Origin: WLNJ01 sp037131165 | GTDB taxonomy: Bacteria > Actinomycetota > Thermoleophilia > Solirubrobacterales > Solirubrobacteraceae | Length of the DNA stretch: 6,901 nucleotides | NCBI GenBank assembly: GCA_037131165.1 | Contig: JBAXRO010000088.1 | Location: 1 to 6,901, forward strand | Reading direction: 5' to 3' | Shown here: positions 1 to 5,800 of the stretch, piece after piece | How the letters are laid out: each line of letters opens with the position of its first letter | Numbering within the stretch: the first letter of the stretch is position 1 | The notes under the pieces: generated by a model | Databases searched by the model: none | The model's input: the letters and a program-made list of their open reading frames with translations, nothing else | Told to the model about the DNA's origin: nothing | Made by a program: the position numbers and the translations under genes

Positions 1-1
1 C

Positions 2-127
2 GGAGAGGTGCTGCGCGACTCAATGGTCGCGTACGCGGCCGCCTACGCCGACCGCACCGAGCTCGATCACGCGCTCCTTGCCGAGGCGGTCAAGAGCGGC
101 CGGATCGAGGCGACTCTGGGCGTGTAG
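2..127 (+). CDS. DUF2252 family protein, C-terminal fragment (5' end outside window)
   Basis: Only the last 41 codons are present, read in the frame beginning at base 2 and ending with TAG at 125-127. The peptide contains AYADRTELDHALLAEAV followed by KSGRIEA. This matches my recollection of the end of DUF2252 proteins (COG4320), where a segment like 'YADQTERDHAAL...SGRIEA' closes the chain. DUF2252 proteins are usually 400-450 residues, are common in actinobacteria, and have no established biochemical role that I can state with confidence. The catalytic-like core would lie to the left of the window and cannot be judged. The gene converges on the DUF6159-type membrane gene, with 72 bp between the two stop codons. 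The family call rests on one short conserved tail, so it is good but not certain. Confidence 0.72.
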   Translation, partial: GEVLRDSMVAYAAAYADRTELDHALLAEAVKSGRIEATLGV

Positions 128-129
128 CA

Positions 130-151
130 GCGGGCGCCGGCCGGCACCCGC
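130..151 (+). terminator. GC-rich hairpin just after the DUF2252 stop, candidate terminator
   Basis: GCGGG at 130-134 pairs with CCCGC at 147-151. After one C/A mismatch, GCC (136-138) pairs with GGC (143-145) around a 4-base loop. The hairpin begins three bases after the TAG. No T-tract follows, so this would be a non-canonical terminator or only a 3'-end stabilising structure, as is common in GC-rich genomes. Confidence 0.4.
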
Positions 152-178
152 CATCCACTCCTGCTTGCCTGCGACCGC

Positions 179-198
179 TCGAAGCCGGCGCGCTTCGA
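179..198 (-). terminator. Perfect 7-bp inverted repeat beside the DUF6159 stop, candidate terminator
   Basis: TCGAAGC (179-185) and GCTTCGA (192-198) form a perfect 7-bp stem with a 6-base loop. On the minus strand the stem begins one base after the TGA of the membrane-protein gene (stop at 200-202). There is no T-tract after it. Together with the hairpin at 130-151 it fills most of the convergent gap, so each hairpin may serve the gene that ends next to it. Confidence 0.4.
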
Positions 199-199
199 C

Positions 200-1072
200 T
201 CAGCGGCCCTTCTTCTTGCTCTGGCGGAACGCGGAGTCGAGCTCCCGCTCGCTGAAGCCACCGGCGACTGCGCCGTCGGTCGCGTAGCGGTAAAGCACGA
301 CCCGGAAGATCGCCGTCAGGACGCTGACGACGAAGCTCGCAGCGAAGATGATCAGCACGGCGATCGCGATCAGGGCGATCCCGAGGCCTTCCTGGGTCTG
401 GAAGACGGAGAAGCCGGCGAAGCCGATCAGCATGCCGACGATCACCGCAGGCAGGGCGACGATGCCGAGGAACCCGCTGCCGACGACTCCTTCGCCCCAG
501 CGCTCCTTGATGACCGAGACCGACTTCTTGATCGAATCGACCGGGCCGATGCCTTCGAGGGCGATGATCGGGATCACGAAGAAGGTCGCAACTGCCCAGG
601 CGAGGCTGCCCAGGGCACCGATGATCGCTCCGGCGACAGCGGCGCCTCCACCCTGGTTGTTGAGGGCGGACTGGATCGCGTTGAGGATCAGGCCGAGGGT
701 CACGGAGATAAGGGTCCAGCCGGAGATCACCCCGATCCGCGAGCGCGCCACGGCGAGACCTTGGGAGACGGTGGTGTCCTGCCCGTCGAGCGAAGCCGAG
801 GCGCAGGCGGCGAGGGCGACCGAGCAGAAGATGGTGACGAACGACAGCCCGTAGACGGCGAGCACGCCGAAGACGATCAGCGGCCATTCCTGGGTGTCGT
901 TCGCGGCGAACAGCGCCACGCCCGGGGCGAACAGGAGCGCGGCGGCAAGCCCGCCGGCGACGATGCCGATCACCGGGAAGGCAGCAAGCGACTTGTCTGC
1001 GCGAAGCACTCCCCAACTGGCCTTCGCGAGCGCGAACCCGCGACCGATGCGTCCCTTGCCTTCAGTGTTCAT
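200..1072 (-). CDS. DUF6159-type polytopic membrane protein
   Basis: This is a 290-residue protein with a short cytosolic-looking N-terminus (MNTEGKGRIGRGFALAKASW) and about six strongly hydrophobic segments near residues 32-56, 64-90, 113-133, 144-170, 196-222 and 229-262. It ends in a basic tail (RQSKKKGR). Between the fourth and fifth segments lies a conserved-looking amphipathic stretch, IALEGIGPVDSIKKSV followed by IKERWGE. Such a segment is a hallmark of the DUF6159 family and of related membrane domains. The family has no assigned function that I know of. The start is well supported: AAGGAGG lies 6 bases before the ATG. The gene follows the DUF5615/DUF433 toxin-antitoxin operon on the same strand after a 98-bp gap, too far to assume a shared transcript. 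The membrane topology is a solid observation; the family name is from memory. Confidence 0.85.
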   Translation of the reverse strand: MNTEGKGRIGRGFALAKASWGVLRADKSLAAFPVIGIVAGGLAAALLFAPGVALFAANDTQEWPLIVFGVLAVYGLSFVTIFCSVALAACASASLDGQDTTVSQGLAVARSRIGVISGWTLISVTLGLILNAIQSALNNQGGGAAVAGAIIGALGSLAWAVATFFVIPIIALEGIGPVDSIKKSVSVIKERWGEGVVGSGFLGIVALPAVIVGMLIGFAGFSVFQTQEGLGIALIAIAVLIIFAASFVVSVLTAIFRVVLYRYATDGAVAGGFSERELDSAFRQSKKKGR

Positions 1073-1078
1073 CCGCTG

Positions 1079-1085
1079 CCTCCTT
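1079..1085 (-). promoter_or_regulatory. Perfect Shine-Dalgarno of the DUF6159-type gene
   Basis: CCTCCTT on the plus strand reads AAGGAGG on the minus strand, with six bases between it and the ATG at 1072. It is the strongest ribosome-binding site in the window and fixes the start of the membrane protein. The toxin-antitoxin genes have weak or no comparable sites. Confidence 0.85.
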
Positions 1086-1170
1086 GGCGCTTCGTCATTC
1101 GATCTCCGAGCGAAACCCTGAGGATAATGGGCAACCGGCCTCGATCACTGATGGGGTGCGGCGACTGCAC

Positions 1171-1545
1171 TCAGTCTTGGATCGGCGCCAGCCAAACGAG
1201 AGCGCTGTGGAGGGCGTCCGCCCCGGGGTTGGTGACCATCAGTTCTTCGAGTGCAAGCTGGAGCGTTCCGGCGTCCTCCCTCCTTCGGCGCTGGGTGCTC
1301 GGCACGAGTATCAGGCCACAGTGCCCCTCGCCGCCCGGGCTGATCGCCCAGTTGTGCAGGGCGACGAAGTCCCTGATGTTGTTGGTGACGACCGCACGCC
1401 CCTGTTCCCGTGCGACCTGCATGACTCCCGCGTCGTCGATCCCCCTCCACTCGGGCACCTCGCCGACGGACACTGCGTCGTGGCCCAGGTCTCGCAGTCC
1501 CCTCGCGATCAGCGGCGAGAACATCTCGTCGAGCAGCAGCCTCAA
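1171..1545 (-). CDS. DUF5615 PIN-like toxin of a type II toxin-antitoxin pair
   Basis: This is a 124-residue protein beginning MRLLLDEMFSPLIARGLRDL. The LLLDE opening is the signature of DUF5615 (PIN-like, Mut7-C-related) proteins. Candidate acidic active-site residues are D6/E7, D37/D38 and D59. The last lies in VVTNNIRDF (52-60), which matches the 'VT.N..DF' strand-loop of the family. Members are predicted metal-dependent ribonucleases that act as toxins. The start codon is TTG, overlapping the antitoxin TGA as TTGA (1542-1545), so translation is probably coupled to the antitoxin gene; no good independent Shine-Dalgarno is visible. Length is normal and the frame is intact. The target RNA cannot be inferred. 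The family call is strong; toxicity is inferred from the operon and the family. Confidence 0.88.
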   Translation of the reverse strand: MRLLLDEMFSPLIARGLRDLGHDAVSVGEVPEWRGIDDAGVMQVAREQGRAVVTNNIRDFVALHNWAISPGGEGHCGLILVPSTQRRRREDAGTLQLALEELMVTNPGADALHSALVWLAPIQD

Positions 1546-1955
1546 CTATCGACGGCCGTGGCCCCGGCCCTCCAGAGGGCTTCAGCCTGAGCCGCTGCTG
1601 CAGCGTTGCCATCGATCCGCTCGTCCACCTCGGATGGGTAGGCGCCGTAGTAGGAGACTGCCGCTTGGACGACGCCGACCGGGACCTCGAGGCAAGCTGC
1701 GGCCTCCGCCACATCCCCGTCGTTGTCGCGAACGGTCGCGATCAACTCCCAGACATCGGCGCCGGTGCCGTGTACCCGTGCCCGCCGGCCTGCCGGCCCG
1801 TCGGCGAAGTAGATCATCGGATGTTCATCCATCCGCAGACCTTCCTCCACATAACGCTGCGCGAGGGTCCTCGGAGCAATACCGGCACGCTTCGCGAGCG
1901 CTTTCAGCCGGAAGTCGGTCGATTCCGTGACACGGAGGCTGAACGGCTTGGACAT
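1542..1955 (-). CDS. Antitoxin with N-terminal RHH-like segment and DUF433-like domain, partner of DUF5615 toxin
   Basis: This 137-residue protein has two parts. Residues 6-41 (SLRVTESTDFRLKALAKRAG onward) look like a ribbon-helix-helix or similar DNA-binding segment. Residues 45-112 fit the DUF433-like antitoxin module: HPMIYFADGPAGRRA, then a DVWELIATVRD helix, a winged-helix-like stretch, and AVSYYGAYPSEVDERI. The Ala-rich tail (115-137) probably wraps the toxin. DUF433 or RHH-DUF433 proteins are the usual partners of DUF5615 toxins, and the 4-bp TTGA overlap with the toxin gene supports this pairing. The ATG at 1955 is preceded on its own strand by GTGATAC direct repeats rather than a Shine-Dalgarno, so the message may be leaderless or nearly so. 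Autorepression by the antitoxin or the complex is expected for this class but is not shown here. Confidence 0.85.
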   Translation of the reverse strand: MSKPFSLRVTESTDFRLKALAKRAGIAPRTLAQRYVEEGLRMDEHPMIYFADGPAGRRARVHGTGADVWELIATVRDNDGDVAEAAACLEVPVGVVQAAVSYYGAYPSEVDERIDGNAAAAAQAEALWRAGATAVDS

Positions 1956-1972
1956 GTATCACAGCGTATCAC
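1956..1972 (-). repeat. Two GTATCAC direct repeats, 10-bp period, candidate antitoxin operator
   Basis: GTATCAC occurs at 1956-1962 and again at 1966-1972 (GTGATAC on the minus strand), separated by AGC. The 10-bp repeat distance places both copies on the same face of the helix, as expected for tandem binding by antitoxin dimers. The block directly abuts the ATG of the DUF433-type antitoxin, so bound protein would cover its transcription start. I found no further copy in the window. Operator function is inference. Confidence 0.5.
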
Positions 1973-2044
1973 TTGCTTCGTGCTGGCTTTGCGCTCGCCA
2001 CCCGAGGAGATTCTGCCCTATATGACGTATGGTAGTTTGGAGAC
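1956..2044. promoter_or_regulatory. Shared bidirectional promoter region of two divergent toxin-antitoxin operons
   Basis: These 89 bases separate the two antitoxin start codons and must hold both promoters and any operators. They are AT-richer than the surrounding genes near 2019-2038. For the plus-strand operon, possible -10 hexamers are TATATG (2019-2024) and TATGGT (2028-2033), without a convincing -35. GGAG (2039-2042) sits only two bases before the ATG of vapB, too close for an ideal Shine-Dalgarno. For the minus-strand operon, TACGCT (complement of 1963-1968) is a possible -10 for a leaderless message. CTA (2018-2020) and TAG (2033-2035) flank a central ACGT (2025-2028), giving an imperfect dyad. 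The region assignment is secure; the individual boxes are tentative. Confidence 0.6.
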
Positions 2045-2293
2045 ATGGTGAAGACGACCGTGTACCTGCCCGAATCGCTGCTGGAGGGGCTGAAGGAAGC
2101 CGCCAAGGAGCGAGGTCTGAGCGAAGCGGAGCTGATCCGCACCGCCGTCAGGCACGAATTGCTCGGCGCCCCGCCTGGGCAGGCCGAGCGGGCCCGCCGC
2201 CGCGAGCGACTGCTGGCCGCGATGGGGACGCTCGACAGCGAGTCGTACCCGGCCGACTACCTGACTGACGTGCGCGCCGGATGGCGCGGCTGA
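2045..2293 (+). CDS. vapB: VapB-type ribbon-helix-helix antitoxin
   Basis: This 82-residue protein opens with a textbook ribbon-helix-helix domain: strand KTTVYLP (3-9), helix ESLLEGLKEAAKERG (10-24), turn LSEAE, and helix LIRTAVRHELL (30-40). The strand positions KTTVY would contact DNA bases. A charged linker (AERARRRERLLAAM) follows. The C-terminal tail SYPADYLTDVRAGWRG is typical of the toxin-neutralising segment of VapB proteins paired with PIN toxins. The ATG at 2045 gives a complete domain with nothing missing. The stop codon lies 13 bases inside vapC, so the two are translationally linked. The gene faces away from the DUF433-type antitoxin across 89 bp. Regulation is expected to be by its own binding to that region. 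Confidence 0.9.
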   Translation: MVKTTVYLPESLLEGLKEAAKERGLSEAELIRTAVRHELLGAPPGQAERARRRERLLAAMGTLDSESYPADYLTDVRAGWRG

Positions 2294-2682
2294 TCGTCCT
2301 TGACGCAAGCGTCGTGATCGCCGCCCTCTCGGGCGATGACGAACATCACGGGGCCGCTGCGGCAGCCCTGCGGGCCGCGATGGAGGACGAGCTGGTGCTC
2401 GCCGCGACGACCCGAGCCGAGGTGATGGTCGGCCCGGCCAGCCGAGGCGGCAGCGGGCTCAAGCGCGTGCGGGAGTTCGTCGCCGGCTGCTCGACCGTGC
2501 CGGTGACCGGAGCGATCGCGGACGCCGCCGCATTGGTGAAGGCCGCACACCGAGCCCTCAGCCTGCCCGACGCGCTGACGCTCGCCCTCGCCGAATCGCT
2601 CGACGCTGACGCCGTGTGGACCTTCGACCGGCGCTGGAAGGGCATCGCCGACCGGGTCGAGATCCCGAGCGTGGTCAGCTGA
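2281..2682 (+). CDS. vapC: VapC-type PIN-domain ribonuclease toxin
   Basis: This 133-residue protein has the PIN-domain residues in order: D8 (IVLDAS), E47 (TTRAEVMVG), D97 (LSLPDALTLALAESL) and D116 (VWTFDRRW). These four acidic residues form the Mg2+ site of VapC endoribonucleases, so the enzyme looks intact. Family members cleave tRNA, rRNA or other RNA when the VapB partner is degraded; the target cannot be read from the sequence. The start ATG overlaps the 3' end of vapB by 13 bp, with no clear Shine-Dalgarno, consistent with translational coupling and with an excess of antitoxin. Downstream is a 119-bp convergent gap with a tRNA-like T-arm. Family assignment is firm. Confidence 0.92.
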   Translation: MARLIVLDASVVIAALSGDDEHHGAAAAALRAAMEDELVLAATTRAEVMVGPASRGGSGLKRVREFVAGCSTVPVTGAIADAAALVKAAHRALSLPDALTLALAESLDADAVWTFDRRWKGIADRVEIPSVVS

Positions 2683-2695
2683 CAGACCAGCGAAG

Positions 2696-2737
2696 AGCCC
2701 TCCACCGGACTCGAACCGGTGACCGGGCATGAGCCAC
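2696..2737 (-). other. tRNA 3'-end-like remnant (T-arm plus acceptor-like strand), possible attachment site
   Basis: On the minus strand, ACCGG-TTCGAGT-CCGGT (2720 down to 2704) is a perfect T-arm: a 5-bp stem with the invariant TTCRANY-type 7-base loop. It is followed by GGAGGGC plus T, which fits a 7-base 3' acceptor strand and a discriminator. Upstream on that strand, GGCTCATGCCC resembles a Met-type anticodon arm (CAT), but the loop is short and the stem has only three pairs. No D-arm is visible, and the best 5' acceptor match (GCCTTC ending at 2777) would give an odd 82-base molecule. I read it as a degraded tRNA or integration scar, not a working tRNA. Chance resemblance or an ordinary hairpin downstream of vapC is possible. 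Confidence 0.35.
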
Positions 2738-2801
2738 GAAGCACGGGCTTGGGATAACCCCCGGGCCGGGTGAAGGCTGATCACTTCTTCGCGCGAGGAG
2801 C

Positions 2802-5800
2802 TCAGCCGACCAGCTTTGCCCATGCGGACCACCTGCCCGCCCTGTTGCCGACCCGGATCCACACGGGCTGGGCGATGCTCGCCCTGAGGAGCTCACCGGA
2901 GGATGGCCACGCCAGCACGCCGTTGGTGAAGCTCGCCACAGTCGGCGGGGCGAGAGCGTCGGAAGGCTTGGTCGAGACCGGTCTACCGGCCGAGTCGACA
3001 GCGACCTGCACGGTCAGGAGTTCCGTCGCGGAGCGCGTGTCCCCACCTCTTGAGAACAGCAGTCCGGCCCTGATCGCCCAGGTTCCGGCTCCGTTCACCG
3101 TCTTCTTGGTGACGGTCTTGGTGCTGGCCGAGGGGGTCAGCACCACAGGGGCCGGGACCTCGATCTGCCAGGACCGGGAGGCAGTGTCGCTCACGTTGCC
3201 GGCGGCGTCGACCAGCTTGACGACAACCGTGTGCGAACCGAAGGCGAGCCCGGTCAGGCTGACAGGCGAGTTGCCGCACGGTGCGAACGCCGCACCGTCG
3301 ACCGAGCAGAGGGCTGTCGCTCCCGGCTCACCCGAGTAGGTGAATGAGGCGGTCGCCTGCGTCGTGGTCACACCGGACGGCGAGGTCAGCGCCACGACCG
3401 GCGCGGCGGGCGCGATCGTGTCCACCCTCCACGAGGCGGTTGCGGCATTCGACTCGGTACCCGCAGCGTTGACCTGCTTGACCGACACGCTGTGAAGGCC
3501 GTCGGTGAGTCCGCTCATCGAGACGGGCGAATCGCAATCGGCCCATGAGCCGCCGTCGGTCGAACAGCGGAACACCGAGCCCGTGGCTCCGGTGAACGCG
3601 ATCGTGGCAGCGGTCGCGCCGGTGACCGCCGGAGGAGCACCCCTCAGATCGGGTACCGCAGGCTTCGCGGTGTTCACGGTCCAGGAGTCGGTCACGACGA
3701 GCGCCTTGTTGCCGGCGGCGTCGGATGCCTTGACCGCGACCCTGTGGACGCCGTCGGCGAGGTCGGTCAGCTGGATCGGGCTGCTGCAGTCGGTGTACGG
3801 GCCGTCGTCGATCGAGCACTTGACGGAGTCGGCCTGTTCGACGGTGAAGGTGATCGCCGCGGACTTCGTGTTCACGGTGCCCTTCGGCGAACCCGAGACC
3901 GCCAGGGCTGGAGCGGTCCTGTCGACCGTCCACTCCGTCTTCGTCACGTCGCTCGTGTTGCCCGCGGGGTCCGTTGCACGAACTTCGAGGCTGTGTGCGG
4001 CTTCGGTGAGATCCTTCATCTCTACCGGTGAGGCGCACCCATCCCACTTGCCCGAGTCGACCGAACACTCGAGCGAGGCTCCGGTCTCAGCCGAGACGGC
4101 GATCGTGGCGTCGGTGTCGCTCGTGTAGCCGCTCGGCGCACCCGAGAGGACGGGCTTTGCTGGCCCAACGGTGTCGACCGTCCACGCGGCCGTTGCCGCG
4201 GCCGAGACGTTCCCTACGGAGTCGGTCGCCTTGACGGCGATCGAGTGGGCCCCATCCGAGAGGGCCGAGAGCGCCTTCGGCGAGCTGCAGGCCGAGTAAG
4301 AACTGCCGTCCACCGAACAGGTGAACGACGCGGCGGGCTCGCTCGAGAATGAGATTGAAGCGGTCTTGTTACTCGTCGGGCTCGAGGGAACATCAGACAA
4401 CACGGGCTCGGCGGGAGGCGTTGCGTCCACAGACCACGAGGCAGTAGCCACATCGCTTTCCTTGCCGTCCTTGACAGCCTTCACAGCAAAGCTGTGTGGC
4501 CCGTCGGCGAGGGCGTACAACGACTTCGGTGACGAGCAAGCCGTGTAAGGGCCACCATCAACGGAGCAAGTCAACGAAGCCTTACCCGTCGTTGACCAGA
4601 ACAAAATGCTCACCGATCGTGACGAAACCGTGCCAGACGGCACACGAGCCAACTCTGGTTTCGCGACCGCTGCGCGCCTATTCACCGTCACGCTTGCAAC
4701 AGGGCTCACGTTGCCCGCTGCATCGGTTGCCTTGACTGAAAGAGTTCTGTATACACCGCCAACGAGGCCGGTGATACTCACCGGTGATGTGCATGCTCCA
4801 AAAGGCGCATCGTCGATCGCGCAGGTCAGAGTCACACCAGGCTCAGCCGCCCTGACAGTGACACTCAACGAGTCACCATCAATCGTGCCCGAAATTGAGC
4901 CAACACCCGAATCAGAGAAACCTGAGACGGCAGGGGTGAGGGCCGGCCTTGCCGGCGCAGTCGTGTCAACAGTCCACGACGACGACGTACCCTGGCTGGC
5001 ATTGCCCGCAGCATCAGTATGACGCACCGACACGGTGTGTCTGCCATCGGCGAGACCCGACACGGTCTGTGAACCTGACGTACCAGTCACACTCGAGCAC
5101 GAACCCCAACTACCCGAATCAACACGGCACTCAACAGTGCCACCCGACTCTCCCAAAGTGAAACCAATCGTCGCGCCAGTCAGCTTCGTCGGCGACGACG
5201 GCACACCAGTAAACGAACCCGGAGTCGACGGAGCAGTCGTATCAACAACAACGCTCCGAACAGTCCACGACGCCGTCGCAGCAGCCGACACGTTGCCAGC
5301 CAGATCAGTCTGCTTCACAGAAAGACTGTGAACGCCATCAGCGAGACCACTAAGAGTCTTCGGAGACGAACCACAAGCCGAATACGAGCCACCATCAACA
5401 CTGCAGGTGAACGAGGCATTCGCCTCTCCAGTGAAGCCAATCGAAGCACTGGTGGAACTGGTCGTCCCACTCGGAGCACCACTCAGACTCGGAGCACCCG
5501 GAGCGGTCGCGTCAACAGTCCACGAAGCGGTGGTTGCTTCGCTTTCAAGCGAGTCCTTCACGGCCTTGACAGCAAGACTGTGCGGCCCGTCAGCGAGCGA
5601 GCTCAACGACTTCGGCGAGGAGCATGTTCCGTAGCTGCCACCGTCAACTGAGCAGGTGAACGAAGCACCAGTCGTCGTTGATGAGAACGAGATGTTCGCT
5701 GACCTTGACGCAACAGTCCCGGACGGCGCACCAGAGAGAACCGGCGCTTCGGGGGCTGTTACCGACTGGGAAACCCAGCTGACCGTTGAGGCATCACCCG

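Noticed and set aside
90..1016. 308-codon minus-strand open frame overlapping the DUF6159-type gene
   Set aside because: Arg-rich out-of-frame shadow. The other frame has a perfect Shine-Dalgarno and coherent membrane segments.
761..1930. 389-codon plus-strand open frame across the membrane gene and the DUF433/DUF5615 pair
   Set aside because: It runs antisense through three recognisable genes, is rich in Arg/Pro/Ser as shadow frames are, and matches no family.
2696..2777. Functional tRNA on the minus strand
   Set aside because: Only the T-arm and an acceptor-like strand fit. The anticodon loop is too short, no D-arm is seen, and the implied length is irregular; kept only as a remnant candidate.
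2257..2862. 201-codon minus-strand open frame opposite vapC
   Set aside because: vapC on the plus strand has all four PIN acidic residues and overlaps vapB in the usual way; this frame is its complement.
3505..4128. 207-codon plus-strand open frame
   Set aside because: Shadow of the Ig-like domain array; the minus frame keeps Cys spacing and repeat periodicity, and this one shows no domain of its own.
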